A DNA stretch of 64,000 nucleotides from Nocardia arizonensis (GTDB taxonomy: Bacteria > Actinomycetota > Actinomycetes > Mycobacteriales > Mycobacteriaceae), in NCBI RefSeq assembly GCF_001310275.1, contig NZ_LGYZ01000116.1:46095-110094 (forward strand). The letters are read 5' to 3'. A program made the position numbers and the translations under genes. The notes beneath the pieces were generated by a model. The model saw only the letters and a list, made by a program, of their open reading frames with translations. It was not told the DNA's origin and did not search any database. Positions 26,015 through 34,700 of the stretch are shown here, in pieces; position 1 is the first letter of the stretch; every line of letters starts with the position of its first letter.

Positions 26015-26407
26015 CTACCCTTCCGACCAGCGGGAATCGCGGCGTATCGGATGCGAGGGCGGCACCTCTACGAGCACGATCGGTACACCGTCGGGATCGT
26101 GTATCCACATCTCGATCAGGCCCCACGGCTCCTCGACGGGCGCCCGGTCGATGGGGATCCCGCGCGACGCGAGCTCGGCCGCGGCGTCGGCGACATCGCG
26201 CACCTGCAACCAGATCGCCCCCGCGAAACCCGCCGATTCCCCGGTGCCGCCGTGCGCGGCGACCTCGATCAGCGACTGGCCTGCAAAGAAAACCGTGCCG
26301 CCCGGATACTCCCGGTAGACCGCCAGTCCGAGGGTCTCGCCGTAGAAGGCGAGTGTGGTGCGGTAGTCCGCCGGGCGCAGGATCACCCGGCTGCTCAAGA
26401 TCTCCAT
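26015..26407 (-). CDS. VOC-family (glyoxalase/dioxygenase-fold) protein
   Basis: 130 residues, one vicinal-oxygen-chelate domain made of two beta-alpha-beta-beta-beta units: SRVILRPADYRTTLAFYGETLGL at the start and IWLQVRDVADAAAELASRG ... GLIEMWIHDPDGVPIVLVEVP in the second half. Metal-binding candidates are the His and Glu positions in these strands (LIEVAAHG, MWIHDPDG). A similar gene (Rv0546c) lies near menB in M. tuberculosis. The substrate is unknown. Confidence 0.83.
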   Translation of the reverse strand: MEILSSRVILRPADYRTTLAFYGETLGLAVYREYPGGTVFFAGQSLIEVAAHGGTGESAGFAGAIWLQVRDVADAAAELASRGIPIDRAPVEEPWGLIEMWIHDPDGVPIVLVEVPPSHPIRRDSRWSEG

Positions 26408-26499
26408 CGGGTCGAGCGGCCTCCCATTCGGGTCTCGCGGATCATCGGGTACCGCGGATCATCGGGTACTGAGGGGTAGCGGATCTCGGTGCACCGGCC

Positions 26500-27411
26500 T
26501 CAGAAATACCAAGGGTAGGGCGACCAGTCCGGCGCGCGCTTCTCCAGGAAGGCGTCGCGGCCCTCGACGGCCTCGTCGGTCATGTAGGCCATGCGGGTGG
26601 CCTCGCCCGCGAACAGCTGCTGACCGACCAGACCGTCGTCGAGCAGGTTGAAGGCGTATTTGAGCATGCGCTGGGCCTGCGGCGACTTGCCGTTGATGTC
26701 GGCGGTCCACTCCAGCGCCACGTTCTCGAGTTCGGCGTGGTCGGCGACCGCGTTCACCGCGCCCATGTGGTGCATCTCCTCGGCGGTGTAGGTGCGGCCG
26801 AGGAAGAAGATCTCGCGGGCGAACTTCTGGCCGACCATGCGCGCCAGGTAGGCGCTGCCGTAGCCGCCGTCGAAGCTGCCGACGTCGGCGTCGGTCTGCT
26901 TGAACCGGGCGTGCTCGCGGCTGGCGAGTGTCAGGTCGCACACCACGTGCAGACTGTGCCCGCCGCCCGCGGCCCAGCCGTTGACCAGCGCGATGACGAC
27001 CTTGGGCATGAACCGGATGAGGCGCTGCACCTCGAGGATGTGCAGTCGACCCGCGCGGGCCTGGTCGACCGTGTCGGCGGTCTCACCGGAGGCGTACTGG
27101 TAGCCGCTGCGCCCGCGGATGCGCTGGTCGCCGCCTGAGCAGAAGGCCCAGCCGCCGTCCTTGGGGCTCGGGCCGTTGCCGGTGAGCAGCACCGCGCCGA
27201 CGTCGGCCGTCATCCTGGCGTGGTCGAGCGTCCGGTAGAGCTCGTCGACCGTGTGCGGTCGGAAGGCATTGCGCACCTCCGGCCGGTCGAAGGCGATGCG
27301 CACGGTGCCCTGCTCGATATGCCGGTGGTAGGTGATGTCGGTCAGGTTCTCGAAGCCCGCGACGGCTCGCCACAGTGCCGGATCGAATGACGGCGTCGGA
27401 TCGATAGTCAC
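26500..27411 (-). CDS. menB: 1,4-dihydroxy-2-naphthoyl-CoA synthase
   Basis: MenB performs the Dieckmann-type ring closure of o-succinylbenzoyl-CoA to DHNA-CoA. The 303-residue crotonase-fold protein shows the oxyanion segments CSGGDQRIRGRSGYQY and VNGWAAGGGHSLHVVCDLTLAS, the catalytic region DADVGSFDGGYGSAYLARMVG, and the conserved C-terminus PDWSPYPWYF. GTG 27411 is chosen because GATAAT lies 7 bases upstream and the mycobacterial enzymes begin at a similar point; the open frame continues far upstream to 28,473 but that part overlaps the hotdog gene and is a shadow. Confidence 0.95.
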   Translation of the reverse strand: MTIDPTPSFDPALWRAVAGFENLTDITYHRHIEQGTVRIAFDRPEVRNAFRPHTVDELYRTLDHARMTADVGAVLLTGNGPSPKDGGWAFCSGGDQRIRGRSGYQYASGETADTVDQARAGRLHILEVQRLIRFMPKVVIALVNGWAAGGGHSLHVVCDLTLASREHARFKQTDADVGSFDGGYGSAYLARMVGQKFAREIFFLGRTYTAEEMHHMGAVNAVADHAELENVALEWTADINGKSPQAQRMLKYAFNLLDDGLVGQQLFAGEATRMAYMTDEAVEGRDAFLEKRAPDWSPYPWYF

Positions 27412-27418
27412 GTCGGTG

Positions 27419-27424
27419 ATTATC
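27419..27424 (-). promoter_or_regulatory. -10 element (GATAAT) of a leaderless menB transcript
   Basis: On the minus strand GATAAT is followed by 7 bases and then the GTG start of menB. It faces the TACCGT element of the divergent thioesterase about 93 bases away. Confidence 0.55.
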
Positions 27425-27516
27425 GCCCGCGCCGGAACGGCTGTTGCCGTCGACTTCCTCGCGCCGCCCGGCGCGGGCCGCCGCCGCCGCCGATTTGACG
27501 GTGTAAAACAACGCGA

Positions 27517-27522
27517 TACCGT
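27517..27522 (+). promoter_or_regulatory. -10 element (TACCGT) for the hotdog thioesterase
   Basis: TACCGT lies 6 bases before ATG 27529; the intervening GCAGGT could also act as a weak ribosome-binding site. Confidence 0.4.
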
Positions 27523-27528
27523 GCAGGT

Positions 27529-28233
27529 ATGAGTGAGCGAACTGTGGATGCCGATCGTGTCGAATCGGAGCCGCCCGGCGCGGACCCGTCCGAACCCCGC
27601 ATCGACCCGAGCGCGGTGGACGAGAACCGCTACGAGCGGCACGGCGGCTTCCCCAAGGTGGCGCGAGCCGAGGTCGGGGCGAACTTCGGCCCGTTCGTCG
27701 AGGCCATGCGCACCCTCCAGGATCTCGCCGTCTCCGTGGACGCCTCCGACGAGGTTTACGGGGTCGCGCTGGCCAAGGTCGGCGATCTCATCGATCTGCT
27801 CGCGCCCTATCGCGCGCCCGAACTCCAGGGCCCCGCGGGTCGAGTGGTGACCCTGCCCGGACGCGGCAGCCTGCTGCTGCTGCCGTGGCAGGTCCGCGCG
27901 GCCGGACCCGGCGGCATCACCATGACCGGCGAATTCCGCCGATATCACCTCGGCGGCAATGGCGCCGCGCACGGCGGCGTGCTGCCGCTGCTGTTCGACG
28001 ATCTGTTCGGCATGATCGTGCACTACGCGGGCAGGCCGATCAGCCGCACCGCCTACCTGCACGTCAACTACCGCAAGGTGACTCCGCTGGAGACGCCGTT
28101 GACGGTGCGCGGCCGCGTCGACCGCATCGAGGGACGCAAAACCTTCGTCACCGCCGAATTGATCGATGAGCGGGGCGAATTGCTTGCCGACTGCGAGGGT
28201 TTGATGGTCGAATTGCTGCCCTGGCAGCCCTGA
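27529..28233 (+). CDS. PaaI-type hotdog-fold thioesterase
   Basis: 234 residues: a ~100-residue N-terminal extension rich in charged residues and helices (FGPFVEAMRTLQDLAVSVDASD), then one hotdog domain (about 115-230) with the family motif GNGAAHGGVLPLLFDDLFG, in which the HGG and the following Asp form the thioesterase active site, and the strands YLHVNYRKVTPLETPLTVRG and KTFVTAELIDERGELLADCEG. It is divergent from menB with ~117 bases between the starts. Hotdog thioesterases hydrolyse DHNA-CoA in other menaquinone or phylloquinone pathways, so this is a candidate for that step here; that is inference from context. Confidence 0.85.
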   Translation: MSERTVDADRVESEPPGADPSEPRIDPSAVDENRYERHGGFPKVARAEVGANFGPFVEAMRTLQDLAVSVDASDEVYGVALAKVGDLIDLLAPYRAPELQGPAGRVVTLPGRGSLLLLPWQVRAAGPGGITMTGEFRRYHLGGNGAAHGGVLPLLFDDLFGMIVHYAGRPISRTAYLHVNYRKVTPLETPLTVRGRVDRIEGRKTFVTAELIDERGELLADCEGLMVELLPWQP

Positions 28234-28326
28234 TCGGGGCTCCCGGATGCGCGCGCGGTGCACTCGTGCGATGGTGAAGCGACCCCGTTGCCGGGTGAGC
28301 GTCGTGTAGCCCTCGGCACCAGTGCG

Positions 28327-28332
28327 TATAGT
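28327..28332 (+). promoter_or_regulatory. -10 element (TATAGT)
   Basis: TATAGT lies 43 bases before GTG 28376, which has its own ribosome-binding site (GGAGGA), so this promoter gives a leadered transcript. Confidence 0.5.
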
Positions 28333-28375
28333 GGCGTGCGCTCGTTCATCGACACCTATCCGGAGGAACCTGAAA

Positions 28376-28822
28376 GTGGTTGCAGCACTGTCTGAATCCC
28401 TGCTCGACGAGGCCAAGCGGCCGGCATTCCTTGCCGACGCCAAAGATGTCCTGGACGCCGAGGTGTCGGACAAGGGTGGTGCGTCCGGCCTGGCCGTGAA
28501 GGGTGGTTACGCGGCGGTCAAGAAGATCAGCCCGTCCATCGTCCCGGACGCGCTGGAATCGTTGGCGCCCAAGTTCGTCGAGCAGCTCGAGCCGTTCTGG
28601 CAGGAGTACGCCGCGGCGGGCTCGGGCCGTTTCGCCGATCTGCTGGTCTCGCAGTCCGACGCGGTCGCCGAGGCGTTGCTCTCGGTCACCGACGCGCGCG
28701 CCGAGGCGTCCAGCCGTCCGGCGCTGAAAAAGGTCTACTCCTCGATGCGTTCCTCGGCCAAGAAGAACGTCATCGAGGCGCTGCCGCGTCTGGGCGATCT
28801 GGTCCAGCGTCACGCGGGCTGA
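28376..28822 (+). CDS. Small helical hypothetical protein (DUF6918-like)
   Basis: 148 residues, entirely helical in appearance and without membrane segments or cysteines. The sequence is made of repeated amphipathic stretches (LSESLLDEAKRPAFLADAKDVL, GGYAAVKKISPSIVPDALESLAPKFVEQLEPFWQEY, SRPALKKVYSSMRSSAKKNVIEALPRLGDLVQRHAG). It resembles an actinobacterial family I recall as DUF6918; not verified. GGAGGA sits 8 bases before GTG 28376. It is monocistronic: a promoter upstream and a strong hairpin downstream. Confidence 0.75.
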   Translation: MVAALSESLLDEAKRPAFLADAKDVLDAEVSDKGGASGLAVKGGYAAVKKISPSIVPDALESLAPKFVEQLEPFWQEYAAAGSGRFADLLVSQSDAVAEALLSVTDARAEASSRPALKKVYSSMRSSAKKNVIEALPRLGDLVQRHAG

Positions 28823-28833
28823 GCGCAGCACAT

Positions 28834-28884
28834 CCGCCGCACGTCGAAATCGCGGACCCGAGGGCGCGATTCGATGTGCGGCGG
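28834..28884 (+). terminator. Long hairpin between the DUF6918-like gene and menD
   Basis: Arms 28834-28854 and 28865-28884 form about 20 base pairs with one bulge and one G-U pair around a 10-base loop. No U-tract follows, as often in GC-rich actinobacteria. Confidence 0.6.
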
Positions 28885-28949
28885 GGGCGGACCGCGCACC
28901 GCGCGTTCGCTGTGAGCAGGGTGACGAAGACGCCGCGCGCACTGTCTGG

Positions 28950-28955
28950 GAGGCT
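28950..28955 (+). promoter_or_regulatory. Possible -10 (GAGGCT) of a leaderless menD transcript
   Basis: GAGGCT, one base from TAGGCT, lies 6 bases before the menD GTG. Confidence 0.35.
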
Positions 28956-28961
28956 GGTGAG

Positions 28962-30596
28962 GTGAACCCGTCAACAGCGCAGGCGCAGGTGGTCGTCGAC
29001 GAACTCGTGCGCGGAGGCGTGCGGGAGGTCGTCCTTTGCCCCGGCTCGCGCAACGCGCCGCTGGCCTTCGCCCTCCAGGCCGCCGACGCGGCCGGGCGGC
29101 TGCGGCTGCACATGCGCATCGACGAGCGCAGCGCGGGATTCCTCGCCGTCGGCCTCGCCGTCGCGGCCCAACGCCCCGTCCCGGTGGTCATGACCTCGGG
29201 TACCGCGGTCGCCAATCTGGCCCCCGCCGTGCTCGAGGCGAACTACGCCCGCGTGCCGCTGATCGTATTGAGCGCCAACCGGCCGTACGACATGCTTGGC
29301 ACCGGCGCCAACCAGACCGTCGAACAACTCGGTCTGTTCGGCAGTCAGGTGCGCGCCACCATCAGCCTCGGACTGGCCGAGGCCGATCCCGGGGATTCGG
29401 ACTACGGCAAGCAGAACAGCGTGTGGCGTTCGGCCGTGTGCCGGGTGCTCGCCGCCGCGCGCGGCACTCGGTCCGGCAATGCCGGACCGGTTCACTTCGA
29501 TATTCCGCTACGCGAACCGCTGGTACCGGATCTCGCGCCCGGCGAGGCCGCCCCGGCAGGCCGCGCCGATGGCAAAGCGTGGACCTCCACCCAGTACGCG
29601 ACCCTCGACGTGCCGCTCGAGATCGACCTCACCCCCGACACCGTCGTCATCTCCGGCCACGGCGCGGGCCCGCGCCCCGAACTGGCCGCGCTTCCCACCG
29701 TCGCCGAACCCACCGCGCCCATGCACGGACCCGCCCTGCATCCGCTGGCGCTGCCGCTGCTGCGCCCGCGCCAGGCCATCATCACCGGGCGGCCGACCCT
29801 GCACCGGCAGGTGTCACGGGTGCTGTCGGACCCGTCGGTCACCGTTTTCGCCCTCACCACCGGTCCGCGCTGGCCGGATGTTTCCGGCAATGTCGTCGGC
29901 ACCGGGACCAGGGCGGTCACCTCGGGCGCACCGCGCCCCGAATGGCTGACGCGATGCCGCGAACTCGACGCCACCGCGAACCAGGTGGTGCGTGCGGAAC
30001 TCGCCAAACATCCAAAGCCGACCGGCTTGCACGTGGCGGCCGTCGTCATGGACGCGCTGCGTCCGGGCGATCAACTGCTGCTCGGCGCCTCCAATCCGGT
30101 GCGCGACGCCGCCCTGGTCTCGCATCCGCGCCCCGATGTGAAGGTGCTGTCCAATCGCGGCGTCGCCGGTATCGACGGCACGGTCTCCGCGGCCGTCGGC
30201 GCGGCACTGGCCCATCAGGGCCGCACCCTCGCCCTCATGGGCGATCTGACCTTCCTGCACGACGCCTCGGGACTGCTCATCGGCCGCGGCGAACCGCGGC
30301 CGGATGACCTGACCATCGTGGTCGCCAACGACGATGGCGGCGGCATCTTCGAACTGCTCGAACAGGGCGATCCGCAGTACGCGGGCGTCTTCGAGCGGGT
30401 GTTCGGCACACCGCACGGCATGGATCTGGCCGCGTTGTGCGCCGCCTACCGCATATCGCACCGTCAGGTCGATCCCGATCAGCTCGGGGTCGAATTGGCC
30501 GCGCCCGCCCACGGCCTGCGGGTGCTCGAGGTGGTAACCGAGCGGTCCAGCCTGCGCGAACTGCACGCGACGGTGCGCGCCAAGATCGCGTCCTGA
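28962..30596 (+). CDS. menD: 2-Succinyl-5-enolpyruvyl-6-hydroxy-3-cyclohexene-1-carboxylate synthase
   Basis: MenD is a ThDP enzyme that adds the succinyl semialdehyde unit from 2-oxoglutarate to isochorismate. The 544 residues include the N-terminal pyrimidine domain (CPGSRNAPLAF, then MRIDERSAGFLAVGLAV with the catalytic Glu), the SGTAVANLAPAVLEANYARVPL segment, and the C-terminal pyrophosphate domain with GDLTFLHDASGLL and NDDGGGIFELLEQ, the Mg/ThDP-binding GDx...NDDGGG motif. GTG 28962 is the only sensible start. menC and the menH-like hydrolase found before menD in mycobacteria are absent here. Confidence 0.95.
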   Translation: MNPSTAQAQVVVDELVRGGVREVVLCPGSRNAPLAFALQAADAAGRLRLHMRIDERSAGFLAVGLAVAAQRPVPVVMTSGTAVANLAPAVLEANYARVPLIVLSANRPYDMLGTGANQTVEQLGLFGSQVRATISLGLAEADPGDSDYGKQNSVWRSAVCRVLAAARGTRSGNAGPVHFDIPLREPLVPDLAPGEAAPAGRADGKAWTSTQYATLDVPLEIDLTPDTVVISGHGAGPRPELAALPTVAEPTAPMHGPALHPLALPLLRPRQAIITGRPTLHRQVSRVLSDPSVTVFALTTGPRWPDVSGNVVGTGTRAVTSGAPRPEWLTRCRELDATANQVVRAELAKHPKPTGLHVAAVVMDALRPGDQLLLGASNPVRDAALVSHPRPDVKVLSNRGVAGIDGTVSAAVGAALAHQGRTLALMGDLTFLHDASGLLIGRGEPRPDDLTIVVANDDGGGIFELLEQGDPQYAGVFERVFGTPHGMDLAALCAAYRISHRQVDPDQLGVELAAPAHGLRVLEVVTERSSLRELHATVRAKIAS

Positions 30597-30616
30597 GCCG
30601 CGCCGCTATCCGCGCG

Positions 30617-30829
30617 TCACTCGTCCGGTTCGAAATCCTCGTCGTCCAGCGGCACCGTAATGGACTGCTCGACCACATCGGCCACATTCGCCGACCAGAC
30701 GTCGCGGTCGACGACCTCGGCGAGATCGGCTTCCTCCACGTCGTGGTCGTCCGGATTCACCGGGACGGACTGTTCGGCCAGATCCGCCTCGGATATCTCG
30801 GTGGTGCGGGATGTGCTGCGATCGATCAT
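30617..30829 (-). CDS. 70-residue acidic hypothetical protein
   Basis: ATG 30829 has AGGAG 7 bases upstream. The product is strongly acidic and low in hydrophobics (ISEADLAEQSVPVNPDDHDVEEADLAEVVDRDVWSANVAD), ending LDDEDFEPDE, and contains the near-repeat EADLAE twice. Probably disordered or a small binding protein; no family recognised. It converges with menD across 20 bases. Confidence 0.55.
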   Translation of the reverse strand: MIDRSTSRTTEISEADLAEQSVPVNPDDHDVEEADLAEVVDRDVWSANVADVVEQSITVPLDDEDFEPDE

Positions 30830-31077
30830 CGTTGCGCTCCTGTCCACTCGCTTCTCGTCCCCGGGGTACCCGGGCGACGCCGCGACCAACACTTCGATGT
30901 CTACGAGAATGCTCCGCGGTAGCTGATCGGGCAAGCCGTTCGCCGAATCGAGCGGTCGTCACGGCGTGCCACGCGCCCGGCGGGTGTGTCGCCGATGAGT
31001 TCTCGCGCGCCGGATCGTCGGCACAATCGAGACCATTCGACGTACGTACGCAGTACCGGACCACGTTTGGAGTACCG

Positions 31078-31656
31078 ATGCCCGTGAATTTCGATCTCGA
31101 ACCGGCCGCGACCGCCCTCGAATCGGTGGTCGGCGCGATCACCGACGACCAGCTCGGCGCGCCCACCCCCTGCGCCGACACCACCGTGCGCGATCTGCTC
31201 GCCCATGTCGTGATGCTCACCGAGGCGTTCCGGCAGGCCGCGACCAAGCAGGGCGTCGGCCGATCCGCCTCGCCCGGCGCGGCCGCCGAGATCGAACTGC
31301 CCGCCGATTGGCGCACCCGCATTCCGGCCCAGGCCAAGGCGCTGGCCGCGGCCTGGCGCGAACCCGAGGCGTGGGAGGGGGAGACCGAGGCGGGCGGTGT
31401 CCGGTTGCCCGCCGCGGAGATGGCGGTGATCGCGCTGGACGAGATCGTCGTGCACGGTTGGGATCTGGCGCGCGCGGTCGGCGCGCCGTTCGAGGTCACC
31501 GACGCGGATCTGGCCGTGCTGCACGAGATGCTGCGCGAGACACCGAAGGAGGGCACGCCGGGACTGTTCGGTCCGGTGCTCCCGGTCGCCGACGACGCGC
31601 CCGCACTGGACCGGGTGCTGGCGCTGACCGGCCGCAGCGCCGCTTGGCCCGACTGA
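31078..31656 (+). CDS. TIGR03086-type mycothiol-dependent/metal-binding DinB-like protein
   Basis: 192 residues with the MDMPI N-terminal (DinB-like four-helix) layout: AATALESVVGAITDDQLGAPTPC, TVRDLLAHVVMLTEAF with the first metal-ligand His, and VIALDEIVVHGWDLARAVG with the second His motif HGWDLA. These fit the TIGR03086 family. Members may use mycothiol as cofactor. The gene has a palindromic CGTACGTACG 28 bases upstream. It runs convergently toward the nitrate reductase fusion. Confidence 0.85.
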   Translation: MPVNFDLEPAATALESVVGAITDDQLGAPTPCADTTVRDLLAHVVMLTEAFRQAATKQGVGRSASPGAAAEIELPADWRTRIPAQAKALAAAWREPEAWEGETEAGGVRLPAAEMAVIALDEIVVHGWDLARAVGAPFEVTDADLAVLHEMLRETPKEGTPGLFGPVLPVADDAPALDRVLALTGRSAAWPD

Positions 31657-31675
31657 GATCCGCCGGGGCTCACCG

Positions 31676-31740
31676 GACGTCGCGCTTCACCAGACGCGGC
31701 GGTTCACCGGACGCGGCGGTTCACCGGACGCGGCGGTTCA
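31676..31740. repeat. 17-bp tandem repeat, about 3.8 copies
   Basis: Unit GACGCGGCGGTTCACCG occurs at 31693-31709 and 31710-31726, a truncated copy at 31727-31740, and a degenerate copy at 31676-31692. The last copy supplies the TGA stop codon of the nitrate reductase fusion on the minus strand. Confidence 0.85.
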
Positions 31741-34700
31741 GTAGACGTCGCGGACGTAGCGCTTGTCGGCGACGAGCTGCTTCTTGAAGGCCGCCGCGCC
31801 CGCGTCGTCGAGTTTGCCGTGGATGCGCGCGATGCGCAGCAGCGCGTCGTCCACATCCTTGGCCATGCGCGCGGCGTCGCCGCACACGTAGAGGTGGGCG
31901 CCGTCGCGCAGCCAGGACCACAGCTCCGCGCCGTGCTCGATCATGCGGTGCTGCACGTAGATCCGTTCGCGCTGATCACGGGAGAAGGCGAGATCCAGGC
32001 GGGTCAGAAAGCCGGAACGGAACATGTCCTCGAGTTCGGCGCGGTAGTAGAAGTGCTGCGCCGCATGCTGATCGCCGAAGAACAGCCAGTTGCGACCCCG
32101 CGCGCCGAGTGCCCTGCGTTCGTGCAGGAAGCCGCGGAACGGCGCGATGCCGGTGCCGGGACCGACCATGATCATGGGCACGTTCGGGTCCAGCGGCGGC
32201 CGGAAATGCGGTGCGCGCTGGAGGAATATCGGCACCCGCGGCGTACCGTCGCCCGCCCGATCGGCCAGGAACGTCGAGCAGACGCCCCCGCGCCGGGCCG
32301 CCGACCCGGTCGCGGTCGGATCGCCGAAACGCACCACGCCGACGGTCAACTCCACCTCGTAGGGACTCACCAGCGGACTCGAGGAGATCGAATACTGCCG
32401 CGGCTGCATCTTCTTCAGCGCGCCGAGCCATTCCACCAGATCCGCGCGCACCGGGAAGTCGCGCAGCACGTCCACGGCCTGGCGGTCCCACAGATAGCCG
32501 GCGAGTTCATTGCGGTTGTCGCGGCGCAGCAGCTTGGCCAGCTGCTGATTCGGATTGCGTTCGGCGATGAAACCCAGCAGGTCGGGTCCGACCTTGGTGA
32601 TGTCGTAGTGCGTACGCAACGCCTCGGTCAGCGCGATCTCGCGTCCGTCGACCTCGACCCCGCGGCGACCGTCGAGCCCGGTCGCCGCCAGCCACTCGGC
32701 GACCAGTGATTCGCAGTTGGCCGGCCAGATCCCGAGCGCGTCGCCGACCTCGTAGCCCGCGTCGAGATCGCGCAGGTCGAAACCGAATCGGCGCACCTCT
32801 TTCGCGGAGTCGCCGAGCGAGAGCGGTTCGTTGCGGATCAGTGCGGCGGTCAGCGGCGCGTTGCGGGTGAACGGCGCCTCGCGGGTGAACACGGCTGTAG
32901 CGCGGGTGGCCCGCGATGCCGGGCCGGGCCGGGCCAGGGTCATGGTGCCGCCCGAAGGGGCGTGGGGGGTGGGCGCGTGGTGCGCGACGGCGACCTCGGC
33001 CTCGACGGGCGGTTCGGAACCGCCCGCGCCGCCGAGCGCGTCGACCACCCGGGTCAGCCACTCCCGGCCCGCCTCCCGGAAATCCGGTTCGCTGTCCACC
33101 CGCTCGAGCAGCCGGGTCGCCCCGCGTTCGGCCAGCGTCGCATCCAATTTGCGGCCGTGACCGCAGAAGTCGTCGTAGGAGGAATCGCCGAGGGCGAAGA
33201 CCGCGTAGCGCAGTCCGGTGAACCGCTGCGCGCTCTCGCGCAGCCGGTCCCAGAAGTCCGCGCCGTTGTCGGGCGGGCCGCCGTCGCCGAAGGTGCTGCT
33301 GATCAGCAGCGCGTCACCGGTGAGCGCGTCGAGCGCGCAGGAGTCCATGTCGACCAGTCGGGGGGTGAGACCAGCGGTGGCGAGCCGCTCGGCGACCTCG
33401 GCGGCGAACTCCTCGGCGGTGCCGGTCTGGGAGGCCCACAGCACCGTGACCGCCGACGCGGCCGGTACGGATTCGCCCCCGCTACCGGCGGCCGTCCGCG
33501 AGTACATGCCCGCGAGCAATCCGTCGATCCAGGTCCGGCTGCGCGCCGACAGCGGTGCGGATTCCGGCAGCACCGGCTGCCCGATCACCGGAAGCGATTG
33601 CAGGGCGGCCAGATACCCGCTCAGGTAGATCTGCTCGATATCGCTGAGCGTCGGCGTGACCGCGGTGTCGAGTCCCAGCATGACCGCGAGGGGATGTGGC
33701 TGTTCGCCGACCGGGGCGGGCGCGGTATTCGCCGCGGGCAACGGGGCGACCCGGCGCAGCGCAACCGCGCACGCCTTGAATTCCGGTTGCAGCGAGTCGG
33801 CGTCCACCGCGTCGTTGGTGACCGCGTTGATCGTCAGATACTCACCCTGCTCGTCGTTCCAGTGGAACGGCGCGAAACAGTCGCCGGGGCGCACCCGGTC
33901 GCTGATCCGCACCGGCAGCACCGCGCGGCCGCGCCGCGAGGTGAGTTCGAGTTGATCGCCCGGACGCACCCCGAGCCGTTCGGCGTCCTCGGGATGGACC
34001 TCGATGAACGGCGCGCCGGTCAACTTGGTGAGTTTGCCGATCTTGCCGGTCTTGGTCATCGTGTGCCATTGGTGTTGCAGCCGACCGGTATTGAGGGTGA
34101 ACGGGTAGTCGTCGTCGGGCATCTCCGCGGGCGACATATGCGGGCGCGCCCAGAACACCGCCTTGCGGCTGGGCGTGGCGAAGGCCAGCCGGGGCCGTCG
34201 TCCGTCCTCGTCCACGTGCGGCCGCTGACTCACGCCGTCGTTGACGTAGCGAATCGGGTTGCGGCGCTTGCCCGGATCCGCGCACGGCCATTGCATCGGA
34301 CCCTCTCGCAATGCCTCGTGGCTCATTCCCCGCAGGTCGTAGCCGGTCGCCGGATTCGCGAACCGCTGAATCTCGGCGAAGACCTCGGCGGCGGAGGCGA
34401 AGTCGAATCCCGGGAACCCCATCGCGGTGGCGACCTGGGCGATGAGCAGCCAGTCCGCACGCGCGTCGCCGACCGGCGGCACCGACTGCCGCAAAAGGGT
34501 CACGGTGCGTTCGGAATTGACCATCAGCGCGTCGGCCTCGGCCCACAGTGTCGCGGGCAGCAGCAGGTCGGCGTAGGAGTTGGTGGCGGTCTCGGTGTAG
34601 GTGTCCTGGGCGATGACCAGTTCGGCGGCTTCCAGACCCGCGATCACCGTCTTGCGGTTGGCGACCGATGCGACCGGATTGGTGCAGATGATCCAGGCCG

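Noticed and set aside
27412..28473. N-terminal extension of menB to about 390 extra residues
   Set aside because: It overlaps the hotdog gene on the other strand, has no recognisable domain, and a -10 element sits 7 bases before GTG 27411.
31041..31050. CGTACGTACG palindrome as a TetR-type operator upstream of the TIGR03086-type gene
   Set aside because: It is short, no regulator gene adjoins, and a 10-base palindrome may arise by chance; noted only in the gene entry.
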